Assembly (NCBI GenBank): GCA_907163375.1
Contig: CAJQUW010005788.1
Span: forward strand, 62,001 to 126,000
Source of the DNA: Prostheceraeus crozeri
Taxonomy: Eukaryota > Platyhelminthes > Polycladida > Euryleptidae
Length of the DNA stretch: 64,000 nt
Reading direction: 5' to 3'
Shown: positions 11,051-23,654 of the stretch, one piece after another
Layout: each line of letters opens with the position of its first letter
How positions within the stretch are numbered: position 1 is the first letter of the stretch
Made by a program: the position numbers and the translations under genes
The notes under the pieces: model-generated
Databases searched by the model: none
Told to the model about the DNA's origin: nothing
What the model saw: only the letters and a program-made list of their open reading frames with translations

Positions 11051-12965
11051 TCCAAATAGTTAATTTTGCTTGCTTGGTTTTTTAATATTCTGGGTTATAG
11101 GTCTCGCAGTGCACTTGGTCTTCCTCAACCCTATTGTTCGGGTTATTTTTTAATGTAGCATTTGCAGCTTGTTAATTGTTATTTTTGTATCATTATTTTG
11201 ATAACAATAAATACATTTGTACTAAGAAACGGACAATTTAGTCAAAAATCGATGCATTACATCCTTAATCAGTAGGATTCGAATGAATTTCTTCGGAAGT
11301 ATTTCTATCCATTTTTGTATTGAGATATCTGAAATACATGCATTTGTAAGTCTGAAAATGATTATATCGCTATAGATGTGACTCAGCTGCAGTAGTTTGA
11401 TTATAGTATAAGGGGTCATCTTATGATAATTTAAACTTCCATTATCAGTATCGCTAACTTTTCATATACGATTGCAGAGACTCAGCTCGTTCGGACATGT
11501 AATAGAATCCATGCCCTTGTGAACTGGCACAGCTTAATCTTTATGATTATCAGTCGCACGGCTAATCCAGGAAAGCAAAACACAGAGAAATTTGTTGTGC
11601 AGCCCTTCAGCTTGCTCGGTTATTCTAGTTATTTTAAGGTAGTTGCGACCATTCCCAGCCGTACTGACTGTCGAGTTCTTACAGAACGAAATGCAGCGTC
11701 TGCGGCTGCCAAGGATTGATTGCATTGCGCAAGATTTTCTACAATAGCTATTATTTTGATGAGATAATAAATGATGAATATACTCGTACAAATCTCTCAA
11801 CCATAATCTAGTTAAATTTAGAACCGTCGATCATTTTTCCGTAGTGTTACATTTTCGTTTCGCAGTATCACCAGATTGAATAGCACAGGTTGTTTGTTTG
11901 GAGGGTATTACCACTTCGATGCCGGAATGCTCAACAGGTGTGGTGATTTGTGGTTTCGCAAAGTTTTACGAGGGCTTGTTGCTACGTCAGGCGCATATCG
12001 TGCAAGGAACAAAGACGCTGCAATTCTGAATGCTTTCTTTTAGAAAATTGCAGGTGAGGAAGGTCAGATGGTCACATGGACATACATATATACGTCAATG
12101 AATGATGGAATTCATGATTCAAATTTGCTTTCTATTCATGGTCATGTTGAATCATTGAACAAAATTCCAGGGAAGAATTGGAATCATTGGACCATTCGAA
12201 GATAACATGAGGGCAGGTTTGAAAATGGATTCAGATGCAAGTCAAATGAAATGCTAATAAAAAAATTATCTGAAATTGGAATGACTCTTAAAGTATGATA
12301 AACAATCCCGATGACCGTATTCTGAACGCCTTTGGTGTTCCCCTGAAAGGTAAGGGATCAACTCCAGATATGCAACTTTTGACTTCCAATTCCAGATTGA
12401 TTTCTGGGCCGGTCTTCCTGGTGGCAACATTGGTAGATGTTTCACTTCACATCTACAAGTAACATGTAAGCTAGCAAACGGAAAGCCTGATAATACAAGA
12501 AGTAAACACCTTTGAAACCCTCGAAAAAATTGTCTGTTGTTGTCTCCCTAAAAATGTTGGTGGAGATATTTCATTCGACTAAAGAGATATTTTTAACTCA
12601 GTCAGTAGAGATGGATTGCAACTTAATATAGCCCACCCCTAAATATAATATATCCAACGATGCAAGCGCGTTCTTTTTAACATTTTCAGAATTCTTCTGA
12701 GATACTGAAGAAATGCATCAAAAAGAGAGATTTCCTAATCATTAGTGAAGAGCATTTCGCAAACATTATATAACAGCGAAAGAAGCATAATTTCAAGACA
12801 TTTGTAAGAGAAAAAGAGGTATTAAATGAAATTTTGAATAAAATTTAACCGCAGCACGCAGAGAGGCTTAAAAGAATGATCGACTCAAAAGTTTCAGCAT
12901 GGCTTTATGTTTAACCTCTTTCAATTCATCACTTTGAATTATCAGTCGATCAATTCAGAAATTCA
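11051..12965. other. No recognisable gene
   Basis: AT-rich sequence. Short open frames (for example 11519-11719) resemble nothing I know and lack supporting structure. A patch around 11880-12010 has higher GC and might be an old coding relic, but I could not identify it. Confidence 0.4.
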
Positions 12966-13400
12966 TTAGCTTTGCGATATGGCAGACCGCTGCTATGCAT
13001 CCAGCCTGTTTCTGATGGCTGTGGAGATTTTTTTGACCTAATACCACGGACTTAATTGCAGGCGTGGAGGTCTTGTTAACCGCAATGACATGAGGGACAG
13101 GAATGTTGCCAAGGAACGTGTGACTTGTGTTCCTGTTGAGGATGAGAACGCGAATGGTCTGCGGGCAGACAGCCTTGTTTTAGGGGTTTGGTCTAGCCAG
13201 ACGACACTGGCGTTGTTGGATATCCAGGTCCTGAACCCTGACGCTGCGTCATTCCAGCCAAACCATCTCTAACACTCAATAATGCTTAAGCAATCAAAGA
13301 GAGTAGGTATAAAGAATCGTGCGAGGTATAAAGATCAGACTTTGCTCCTTTAATCTTCTCCGGTGATGGTCTGCGTGCACCACACGCGGACTCAGAAAGC
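12966..13400 (+). pseudogene. 3' relic of a retroelement polyprotein
   Basis: In several frames the segment keeps, in order, LALRYGRPLLCIQP, CRRGG followed by RNDMRDRNVA, then NANGLRADSLVLGVW, LLDIQVLNPDAASF and FAPLIFSGDG. I recognise this series as the C-terminal region found downstream of the RT in a common invertebrate non-LTR group. The usual pattern there is a CxCG...H..C.RGG zinc-like motif, RHNE.RD, DVRV.NP.A.SY, then F.PL.FS..GG. It is full of frame breaks, GC-richer than its surroundings, and clearly dead. Assignment to a particular clade is not possible. Confidence 0.6.
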
Positions 13401-16400
13401 ACATCGCAACACTCATAAGTCATAAGTGACAGTGTTCCTTCGGAAACGTGGCAGTTGGAGTCAAAGCAAAGTCATGCATTGCAATAAAGAGCTTTCTCAC
13501 ACTATCTTCGTGATTCGCGCAACAAATTGCATAGTTCTATTGATTTGATGATGCTGCAGGGTTGCCTTCCTTAAAATTTAAAGCTTTGATTTCCTTGACT
13601 AGAATTTAACATTCCTTTTTCTCCTGTAAAGTGTATTATATTGTGTCTCTATATTTTGTTGTATGGAATATTCAATGTCTATGGCATATTAACGGAGCAG
13701 AAGGATCATTCACTTTTCGAAGTTGTATGCTTCTGTATCAAACATGAAGTCTAGCACTCATCGCCTTCTGGTGAAAGGATTGTATTTTCTTTGCATATCA
13801 TCATTCAAGAAGGAGATTGAAGTCTCCGACGTTGACCTAGAGATTTGCGTTTTCAGTGAAAAGCCTTTAAATCTAGCCAAAATTTTTATGGCAACCTGAA
13901 AGGCTAAACATTTGCACTCATTATATGCTGATACACTAAATTTCACAGAAGATTTCGACCTAACTGATTGCGATGTGCAGTACAACTCACTTATGTCTAA
14001 TTTTTTAGTCGTGGACGTTTTCAAATGATGAGAAAGTAGAAACACGAAAACAATAACATATCAATGCGGGAGATGAAAATTCATGTCATTTGAGACAATG
14101 GACATGATGACTTGCACAAATGTTTGATTGCAGTGCTTGCCGAAAATATGGTTTTATACCATACCTTAATTCTGTTGCTATGATTAGTGCACATAAGTCG
14201 ATTAAAATTAGTGTGAAAAGTTGATAGAATGGTTTGTCAGGTTGAATTTACGTTCCTAAAATAACAACTACTTAATTGTGATGTAAGTTATCTAACATTT
14301 TTTTCTAGACTGAAAATTAGACACAATTTGTTGAAAGGGTTAAGAGAAACAAAGTTATGGTCACAAAGCTCATGAGATGTCATGTTTAGAGCAAGCTTGT
14401 ATTTACAGAACCAACTGCAACTGACAGTTTGGAACTGAGGAGTAATTTGCTAAGGCTGAATGTAATGAAAGTAACGATGAAGTTGATGAACGGTCTGGAA
14501 AACCTGGAATATAAAATGAATTTCGTTTTATCGAGGAAGTCAGGGAATTTCAGAAATTTTCTGGAAATTTGTGATCGATTTAAATGCTGTTGTTTTTAAT
14601 GAAAAATATCACAAAAATCTTAATATGAATATGAAAGCAGGAACGTTCAGTCTGATTTTATTTTGTGTGTAAGATAGGCATAACATGATGCAATGCGAAC
14701 GAACGATCTGATGTCCAGGAACTTGCACATGCATCAGCCTGACGTCTTAAAATGCAACCGTTAAAGGTGGAACCGTGCATTATTATTTTGAACAAAATTC
14801 TTGAATGAGATTTCACTGCCTGGCACAGAAAGGGATAGGAAAAGAAAATAAATGATTGATTTTACTTCGCAAATTCATGTTTTCCTACAAGTACTGGTAC
14901 CGCTCCAATGTAGAACCCTTTCGAGGCATTCATCCCTTGATCTAGACATAACGCTACGGGAAGCATCCTCTCTCGTCATCTTCAATGGTCAAGCAATTTT
15001 GGCCAAATGCAATTAGATGAAAATTAATGCAATCCAGTTTCGCAGCAGATGGAGTCAATTTGTCCCTTTTGAGACCCCGGTCCTCATTTGACAACCAAAC
15101 TTCGATACGCATGACCATCAGCACAAACTCTCCAAGCAATTCGAAATACAGACAAAATTTTATCGTGGAACTAATCTAAAAGAATTTATGATGAATCTGT
15201 GTTATTTCAACTATCAAATGATTTTTAAGGCCATCAAAATGATTTCAGGGAAGGAAAGGAAGTGACTTTCAAAGAAAGAAAGAAACTTTTCAAATAAGCT
15301 GGTGATTGAGATTTAATTGCGGCCATCACTGATAGCACAACGACCATTATAGCTTCGTAATATGAAAAAGCGTTGTATGTAATTTATTAGATGTTATGAA
15401 GTTGTCACATTTCTTTATTAGCTGCTATTTGTTTGCCGTTCATTGGCCGTCTTCTGCATATACATTAATGGAAGCCTATACAAGTTTGGGATTTCATATG
15501 ATGTTTGTGTGACTCAATACTTCCCGACTAGTTGAACAGAATATGTGGATAGATACCCCGATCAAAATTTAAGTCGGATAGCCAACAATTACTGCCAAAT
15601 GGTGAATGAATTTCTCATCGAAACGTTGGCCACATACCTCCGTCAGACAGCATTTTCTATGAATTTACAACCAGACTTCGATTTTATTAATCAATTGCAC
15701 AATAATTGTTGAACTTCATAGTTAGCAAATCATAGCGAAATAGTTCTCCACAATGTAACTACTCTGAAGCTCCTTATGTAATTTTTTATTGTATTAATAA
15801 CTCCATTTGCTGTCGTGATTGGTGCATTTAACTCTATGGGTGCATTTTATCATGGTACGCAGTCAGGGTAACGACCTGGATAACTTGGAAAAGTCATGGA
15901 AATTCATTCTGACTTGGCAAGTCATGAAAAATCGTCGCCACCCTGGTAATGACAACTTAATGTGATGAAAATGCCTTGGTTTTTTTGTGTTTGGGAAGAA
16001 CCAAGGAGATTTGATCTTATGTATGTTACTTTAGGTGATATATTTTGACATGCACATGCATATACGTGATCTTCAGGCACAGTGCTAGGTTACACAGAAC
16101 TTCTTGATACTGAAGACATTTGCTCACAGGTAGATGACATAGTGATAGATAGATGCCTATACATTTTACGAGTATATTATCTTCATTTCAATTTTTTATA
16201 TGCTCTTTTGATGTGTGTAGAAGTTGATTGAATTGGTTCATTTGCACGTAACCAAGACTTGGAAAGTGAAAGTTCGTGCAAGGAAATTTTTCATGCCTAT
16301 ATGGAGGAATTCTTCGCATAAAAAGGAAAGAATGCGACAGCACTTCATCAACAGTCGTCATTTGCTGTTAAAACTAATTGTGCCCATAGCTATGCAACGT

Positions 16401-17045
16401 TTCTAATTTTGCCATAATTTTCTTACCCATAATATGAGCTGGAGTAAATGACCTGAAATATAGTAAAATACACGCAGTTAAATTTAGTGGGACGTTCACA
16501 TCCTGTAGATTTTTGAAAATCTAAAATACAAAAGCGTGATGTTTGCCGCCATCTAGGCTGATACCGTTTGGTTGCAGAATGCAGAATAGACGGAACATCC
16601 GCAGTGCTGAAAGATATTCCGATGTCATTTCAATGTAGTGTCTTGGAGCTATTCCTGAATTAGATTTGCTCCATAAAGGATGAAGATCCTGCTTGGTGAC
16701 CACAACGGAACTTTTGTGTGACACAAATAAGAGCTTCACTGCGGTGGCCCCACTACAGTGCGAAAGTCTTCGTCATCAACTTTATCCAGAAATTTTAGTA
16801 TTGTCTACTTATATTTCTAAATCTATGGTGCAATAATATAGGAATAATGAAGATATATTACCTTTCAAATGACAGCCTAAATCGTCGGCGCGTAGCGCCA
16901 GACTTTAGAGAGGGTGTCAGTAGTTGCAGATCATTGATAGCAGATTTCGGATCACCATCTAATATCTCTTTATCAAAATACCATGCTTCGAACTGAGACT
17001 AGTCTCACGGAGTAATTCAGCGTTACAGTTGATGTTCATCATGGT
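13401..17045. other. No recognisable gene
   Basis: Low-GC sequence with only short chance-like open frames (13758-14045 minus, 14954-15139 minus, 16224-16406 plus). I see no domain, RNA gene or bounded repeat in it. Confidence 0.4.
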
Positions 17046-18010
17046 TTGTTGCTTAGCCCGTTACTTGTCATCTTTGTATTGTACGCCATCGCCAGGGACG
17101 TCTGGTGTGAACTACCGAGGAACCTCCTCTACGCGGATGACTTAGTTGTGTCATCTGAGAGTGAGGACGAACTGATTAGAAGAGTGACGAACTGGAAGAG
17201 AGAATTGTCATCAAAAGACTTAAAGATCAATGCATTCAAGTCCAAGGTAATGTTGTGTACAGCTGATGGCAGTGAATCGATTGCCAACAGTGAAAAACCA
17301 TGTGCGGTCTGCCGTCAAGGTGTCGGTAGCAGCTCTATACGTTGCACTATGTGCAAGTCATAGGTACACAACAAATGCAGTGGTATTAAAGGAAGCCCCG
17401 CTCAAGCAAGTACGTCTTTCGCATGTGACCGCTGCAAAAAAATGTGAGATACAGAAGATCACAATGGTGAGCTACTTGTGAATGATTTAGGTTGCGGAAC
17501 AGTTTTATTACGTGGGCGATGTTATCAGTGGCACTGGAGGAACTGAGGCAGCGATGGCGAAGAGGGAAGAGCCAAAAGGGAAAGTTTTTGACGCGTGTGT
17601 AAGTGGACGTTTATTGTACGGCAGCGAAACCTGACCTGTGAAACGTCGCGACATCGAAAGACTGGAGAGTGCTGGCATAAGGATAGCAAGATGGATGACT
17701 GGCGCGTCATTTCGAGATCGCCGCAAGAATGAAGATATTCGACTTGCGAAAGGTCTGAAATCTGTTCATTGTGCACTGCAGGAAAATTGCGTACGATGGT
17801 ATGGGCGCGTGAAGAGGAAGGATCGACAAGAATATGTCTGAAGTGTAATGGAGCTAAATGTGAATGGTGTTATTAATGGAGGAATAACTGCTCGGTGAAG
17901 TAGACCTAAAAGCTGCTAGGTTCCAACTTCAAGACGCGGCCAATCGAGATCTGTGACGAGCGGCTCTGGGAAAACCGCCCAACCCTCCTAGCCGGGACAA
18001 ATAGACGTTG
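17046..18010 (+). pseudogene. LINE reverse transcriptase fragment with PHD-like cysteine motif
   Basis: The fragment opens in the RT palm with NLLYADDLVVSSESEDEL (catalytic YADD) and passes LKINAFKSKVMLC. It then shows a Cys-rich module typical of one invertebrate LINE group (KPCAVCRQGVGSSSIRCTMC, then VHNKCSGIKGS and CDRCKK). The tail continues in other frames with RRDIERLESAGIRIARWMTG and ends in a stretch resembling the usual GRPKK...DAQDR C-terminus at about 17900-18000. The catalytic palm is incomplete, frames are broken, and the 5' part of the element is absent. Confidence 0.75.
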
Positions 18011-19605
18011 AATGTATAGTGAAAGAGTGTGGTTTGAGTTCCACATCGAGGTGGAGGGCTCCCTTTCGAAGAGCAACATTGACCGCTAACTTTCTCATCG
18101 TATTTCAAAGAACGATGGGGCACACCCTTCATCACAAATCATTCTTTGATGAAGAAATCAGTTGAGTAGCTTCAAATAATGGTATGATTTCGTTTAGCAG
18201 CTTTCCCTGAAATTCAAGGTTCACGAAGAAGTCATCTTCGAAAGAAGACATCAAGTACCAATAAACTCTAAAAGCAAATTCGAGACTTTCAAATATCTTT
18301 TTCAAAACTTTTTTACCTTGATTTTTGAAGTTCTCATGTCTTCGCCATTTATTATTGCTCTTGACTTTGTCATGGGTACAATTGAATGCAGATTCGATAC
18401 TAATGCGTCTAATGATAATCCGTAGAGGGGAATCTGACCCACAGCAAGTACGACTTCTTAAGGCAGAAATTGCAGTTGAATGCCGCTTCAGTAGTAATTT
18501 CATCTCGGTAGATAACCAAATGACCGTTGTATCTTTCTGTCTTCCATACGTTGTGTAATTTTATTTGTTCCTTTCTCTATTGCATCGACTTGTTAACAAA
18601 GTCATCAAGAGCATTGATCGTGATTCTTGAGTGTCAGCGATTCAATGTCAAAGCGCTAACAGAGACATCTGACCTCAGACAGACATGGAGTAATACTGCA
18701 ACTTTATACTATGTGGTCGTACATCATAGAAATTCACAGCAATAAAACCTCTAGAATGGAAATTAAGCTTCATGTAATGCACAATAACGGCACATAAATC
18801 GCACGCATTTTCACTTAGATGCACCTGCCAACGTCTGTATCATTGGGTTAGAATCAGTCACATGAGTAAATCGAAGCTTTTAATTGGCTCTTCATGCCCC
18901 AACTTAGTTCCCTCGGATGTGCCGTGACCTTGAGTCAATTTCCATTCTAGCGAACTTCAGATAAACAGTTTATTTCTATGTCGTACATGTATCGAAAAGG
19001 TCGACAAATTGAATTTTTGCCGCTTTTAACAGAAACACGCAGAGAATGGTGTCAGAAACAGGACGCTCCTACCGCCGCAACTCATGCGATGCACATATCG
19101 ACAGAGGGATTGAACTTATTTCCGAATGTGTTCATCTAGTGTGTTCGCATTTATCGTGTATGCAATCGAACAGTAAGATTAAGTACGAATGCATCATGTT
19201 TCATTAGTTATAAATCTTCAGTTTTCAAAAAATAGTAGGAAAAACGGGGGGGGGGGGGCGGGGACGCTCATCTCACATATCTTCAACCAATGCTGAGTAC
19301 TGAAACTGGACGGTTGAGAAATGAATGTAGAATTTCCATCAAGCTAATTGTTGTTTTGGTCATTGCAAGGAATCAGTATTGTAAAGATCTATAGGGATGG
19401 AGGAGAAACTGATATTTTCGTTAAGTTATCTACATGTATACCCATTTATTTGACTTGTGGACTGCACTTGTTTGATTTTTTAGGAAAGTAAGAATTGCTG
19501 TTCAATTTTACACAACATAGTACTTATACATAGGACTGAATAGCATTTCAATAAGTTTATCATGACAAGCGAGCGACAAAAAGTCGACAAACTAAGCAAT
19601 ACCTA
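18011..19605. other. No recognisable gene
   Basis: Non-coding AT-rich sequence. A poly-G run of about 13 bases interrupted by one C occurs at about 19247-19263. Short open frames at 18132-18558 have no recognisable content. Confidence 0.4.
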
Positions 19606-20010
19606 CAGCTGTGGTGAGAAGTTAACGATCAGTTGTAAAAAAAGCTGCTTTGTCTAATTCATTATTGAGAATGTATGGGCTCATATGAAGCGATGCGAAG
19701 TTTCTGAACAACATTCAACATCCTACGAATCGTTGTGTGAAGCAATCAAGAAGGTCTGGGTAGAAGAAATCACCACTGAATATTGCCAAAAGCTGTACTG
19801 GTCGATACCGAGAAAAATCAAAGCAATTCGTGCAGAGAGAGGTAAGACAACTAATACTAATTAACTTTTTTTAACATTGAACTTTACGTATATTCTACAA
19901 TTACGAGTAAATATAGCTCTTTCGTGAATTTCTGTAGATCCATAGTATAGTGTTTGAATTGGAAAAAGTAGCTTTTTTTACAACTGATCGTGAACTTTTC
20001 ACCACGGCTG
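19606..20010 (+). mobile_element. Tc1-type deletion derivative with intact ends
   Basis: 46-nt terminal inverted repeats at 19606-19651 and 19965-20010 match at 42 of 46 positions and begin CAGCTGTGGTGA and CAGCCGTGGTGA. The element is flanked by TA (19604-19605 and 20011-20012), the Tc1/mariner target duplication. The interior keeps only the 3' end of a transposase gene, so this is an internally deleted, non-autonomous copy lacking everything upstream of the last catalytic residue. Confidence 0.9.
19658..19864 (+). pseudogene. Tc1 transposase C-terminal remnant
   Basis: An uninterrupted reading to TAA 19862-19864 gives FIIENVWAHMKRCEVSEQHS, then a middle part, then EEITTEYCQKLYWSIPRKIK. IENVW corresponds to the block holding the third catalytic residue (Glu) of Tc1 DDE transposases. 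The CQKL..S.PRRI block is the usual C-terminus. The first two catalytic aspartates and the DNA-binding domain are absent. Confidence 0.85.
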
Positions 20011-20012
20011 TA

Positions 20013-20395
20013 AGGGCGCTTTCATGCTTGTTGCCAACTGAGATGTAGTTTTCCATGCCTGAACTTTTTCCTATCTTGAAACTGTCACTTTATATGTATA
20101 TACTTCATTTTGCATCCCACATCCCCGATATAATACAGGGCGAAAGCATCCAATCACCATTTTATCATTAAGATTAGTAGAATGTCATCCATGTAAGGTA
20201 GAAAAGGCAAAAATTACGTATCGTTAACATAATTGATCTTGACGATATTGGCAAAGGCGTGTGTGCTATCACTTGTAAAAATTGAAAGGCAATGAACGCT
20301 CCATTTAAATGTTGTTGTTTTGAGCATATGAAGATTCTTCCTGATTCTCTGCTATCTTAGGTCTCTTGTCTCACATCATCTTATTGTCCTTTCAG
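20013..20395 (+). other. Probable 5' intron or upstream region of RPP30
   Basis: No coding content. It ends in a good splice-acceptor-like tract (TTATTGTCCTTTCAG, ending at 20395) only a few bases before the RPP30 start codon, suggesting a 5' UTR intron. The upstream exon is not identified. Confidence 0.4.
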
Positions 20396-20401
20396 AATGT
20401 A

Positions 20402-21430
20402 ATGGATGGTTACTGTGATTTGTGCATCCACGAGGGCACCCAGACCAAAGAAGTGTTGGAGCGGTTGTTTTCGTATGGCATCTACTATGTTTGTATTAAT
20501 CGAACTGTTAATCTCTATGGATACGAAACTGAAAATGGAAAGTCCATTACCATGTCTTCAAGCAATAAACAAATGAAAAAGTTCAAAGAAGACATGACAA
20601 AAGAAATGAGGCCTATTGATCTTTCCACACTCGACGATACTAACCTGTCCAAGTATTCACGAGTCCATGGTGCTCGTGCGAAGATTCTCAGACGATTAAC
20701 CGTTGCTTTTAGTGAGGTAGAACTTTTCAAATTGTTAACGAAAACTTTCGTCAAAGAATTAAGAAATAACTTCGATATATTGGCGGTATCCCCAGGCTCA
20801 CCGTCTGCATTTGCATTTTGCTGTGATAATGTGAAGGACATCGATTTGATTCACCTCAATAACGTAGAGAAAAGGGGGTTTCGACTGACACATCACCTTG
20901 TACGCAGAGCGAGATCAATAAATCTTAATTTTGAAATCCTTATTAGTCCAATGTTGGCCAGCTCCTCTAGCCGGTCCTACACGGTGTCATTGGCACAGAA
21001 TTTTATTGACATCACCGGGGGGAAAGGTTTGATTATTTCAAGTGGCTCTCATTCAGTGTGGGACGTGCGGAATCATATGGGCTTAATCAGTATAGCTACC
21101 ATGCTTGGTGTTCGCCCAGACTTGGCCTCGCGTTGTGTGCGTGATAATCCTCAGGCTGTCTTGAAACATGGATTAACTCGAACTCGAACTGTATTTGGTG
21201 CCATAGCGATTACGAAATTGGAAAGCCAACCTGGTGTAAAATCAGTGACCTGTGTTAATAGTGAAATTGGCATAAAGCAGACAGCAAGACGAGAAGACAC
21301 TCACAATCGGAATTGTGAAACTTTACAGCGCACAAACAACCATCGGAAAGGTTTTATTGACCTCGATAAATCGGAAGAGCCTCTTCAGAAAAAACGCAAG
21401 AAGAACAAGCATGAAAAGGACATGGATTGA
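20402..21430 (+). CDS. RPP30: RPP30, RNase P/MRP protein subunit p30
   Basis: The ATG at 20402 opens a 342-residue ORF. It aligns along its length with the p30 family: N-terminal MDGYCDLCIHEG, then LFSYGIYYVCINRTVNL, RAKILRRLTVAFSE, FDILAVSPGS and DIDLIHLNN. A FEILISPMLASSSSRSYTVS block, GGKGLIISSGS and a C-terminal VLKHGLTRTRTVFG complete the TIM-barrel-like fold. p30 is a protein subunit of nuclear RNase P and RNase MRP, acting in tRNA 5' maturation and pre-rRNA processing. The last 50 or so residues are basic and lysine-rich, suiting nuclear localisation. The coding region has no intron, which is unusual for an animal RPP30 and raises the possibility of a retrocopy, but the reading is intact. 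A minimal ATG-TAA overlaps the start codon at 20397-20402. Confidence 0.93.
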   Translation: MDGYCDLCIHEGTQTKEVLERLFSYGIYYVCINRTVNLYGYETENGKSITMSSSNKQMKKFKEDMTKEMRPIDLSTLDDTNLSKYSRVHGARAKILRRLTVAFSEVELFKLLTKTFVKELRNNFDILAVSPGSPSAFAFCCDNVKDIDLIHLNNVEKRGFRLTHHLVRRARSINLNFEILISPMLASSSSRSYTVSLAQNFIDITGGKGLIISSGSHSVWDVRNHMGLISIATMLGVRPDLASRCVRDNPQAVLKHGLTRTRTVFGAIAITKLESQPGVKSVTCVNSEIGIKQTARREDTHNRNCETLQRTNNHRKGFIDLDKSEEPLQKKRKKNKHEKDMD

Positions 21431-21784
21431 ATTAATGCCGGAATTTCATATTACGATTTATATACCCGTTTGATACAGATATTTTTGGAGAAATTGTTGT
21501 TTTCTTCTCTGCTTCATTGACATGTAGGATTTTAGTTCATTTTGTGAATGCTAAGTTTGATACATACATGTGGGTGTGGTGAGCATGCTGCGCTATGTGG
21601 TTGTATATAGCATACAATCCAGATTTAACGTTCCTCCGTCTTTTCGCTGAAAACTTCAAATTTTAGAAACCTGAAAACACAATTTTCATAAGTCGAATAT
21701 AAGTGTTATAAATATATTAGGGTTAAAGGGTGTGATTTGTAAGAGCGTTGGGTGTTTACCACAACGAATCAAAAATTCATCGTC

Positions 21785-22035
21785 ACATAAAATAAAATAA
21801 ATGAATAAACCTTGTTTATCCTCGGGAGTACATTAGGCGAGGAGCCTTTCTTCCATGTGCCGAGTCTATTTATCCCACTCATTCTTTCGTGCAGAGTGTT
21901 TAGCAAGAAAGCAGAGTGCACCTATTTCAAAAGTCTTAGGTTTGACCTGACCAATGTTTGAACACAGGTATCCCGGACGCAGAACGATCACTCTACCAAA
22001 AGGCCACTGCGACGATGCCTTGTTAATTATGTAAG
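21785..22035 (-). repeat. tRNA-derived SINE
   Basis: Read on the minus strand, the head at about 22020-21955 looks like a tRNA gene: a box-A-like TGGCCTTTTGGTAGAG and a box-B-like GTGTTCAAAC with intervening D-loop-like sequence. An unrelated body follows, containing GCTAAACACTCTGCACGAAAG, resembling the conserved central region of SINEs seen in several invertebrates. The end is an A/T-rich tail of TTTATTTTATT units near 21785-21800. It lies in or beyond the RPP30 3' UTR. No clear target duplication was found. Confidence 0.7.
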
Positions 22036-23646
22036 TGTGAATAACTGTTGCAAGCGATGACCGCACATGGAAAAAATTTACAAATTTTGTGATATATGCA
22101 GCATTTTTGAAATTTAATTGGAAATATACACTAATTATACATGAATTTTAAAATTTCGCATAAAACGACTGAACCTTAAAATTTTGCATATTTTTTTATT
22201 AAAATATTTATCTGATTGAGTTAAAATAGTGCAAAATGGTTGATGATTACGATTATTTTTCTTAACTTGTCATATTATTGGCATTGTGGTTTATGAATAG
22301 CAAGGGTTTTACAAGTTTGCTTCAGTTTAATGTCCTCGATACTGTTATGACTAGAAAATCATGCCAAACTTCAGATCTTTTCATCTGATGATATCGTAAC
22401 AGTACTTACAAGAGAATGTGTGCGGGTCTTATCTTTTAGACCCACCTGATGCGGAAAAAGCCGCCTTCACCCCCCAATAAACGAAGCTTTCATTGTACTT
22501 TTCCATGGGGCACATCAGTGTATTAATATCACATGTGTAATGAAAATTCTTAAAACTTATATGACCTCAATTCTTGAAATTCCACAATACAACAACCGTG
22601 AAGTATTTTTGTTAGTGGGACAACCCTGATGAATTTTTAGTGAGAGATCTAACTGTTGCCCAAATAACTACTGCCGAGATGATTTCTCGATAACTTTCTC
22701 GATAAAGAGATCTTTCTCGAAAAATATGCCCTAACATGAGAAAGCACTCGACTAACCTCTATGACATCTTACTGATCTACTCTATGGTTGAAACTGCTGG
22801 CTCAAAGAGTACTAGGTCGTAGGAAGGTTATTGTTAATTCATTCTCATTGGGAGGATCATCAATTATGTCACCAGGTTTGACTTGACGATGTGGTTTGGG
22901 CGTCTTTGATGGGACTGATTCAAGCAGTTACAGTCAGAGTTCGATTGCATGCGATAAAATGGTAACCGACAAAACTCTGGGTTTTTCGAGTGTTGAATAT
23001 GGTGAATGAACCCTCTTTTTCTAAGGGCTTGGAAGAGATTATGATGACACGAAAAATTGTTCCAATGCGTTAAGTACACTTACGGCCACCGGTGAGCCTC
23101 CTAAAGCATGGGCTTTTACGCATTTATTTGAAGAACAGATGGAGAATTTCCGTGAAACTCTCATTTTTGAACTCATCCGTGCAAAAATCGCAGCAGTCAG
23201 TGATTTTTTAATGCTATACCCATGTGGAATGTACGATTCATTTACTCGGCCAGTACATGATAATTTGAACATGTTTTAGGCTAAGCATCGACTAAATGTG
23301 ATAATTGGGCGCAGTCATAATAATAATAATATCTGTATTTCACAAGAAAATGCGTGACCCAATTAAAGGGCATAACATAGGAAATCATATCATCACAGTA
23401 ACATTGGAGAGTAGTTTACAGTGGCATTGTGCAACGAAACATTTGTTGCATTACAGCAAGTCATCACCAAAGATCAAGTTTGTTAAACAGATTACGAATT
23501 ACATTTTTAAAAAGTTAAACTGAAGGAACATTGATTTCTTCATCTGACAACATATTTCAAAATTTGGAGATATATACCGTAAAGAAGTATTGTCTGCAAT
23601 TATGATCATGACGTGGCAAAAGGGCCTTCATCATATTTTAAGGTGG
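22036..23646. other. No recognisable gene
   Basis: AT-rich sequence with GCATAAAA and TTTTGCATA words at 22155-22190 similar to those upstream of the 9364 pseudogene. Open frames at 22864-23523 are short and unrecognised. Confidence 0.4.
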
Positions 23647-23654
23647 GATTGAAG

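Noticed and set aside
14954-15139. 61-residue minus-strand frame with a GC-richer patch
   Set aside because: Too short, unrecognised, with no splice or repeat context.
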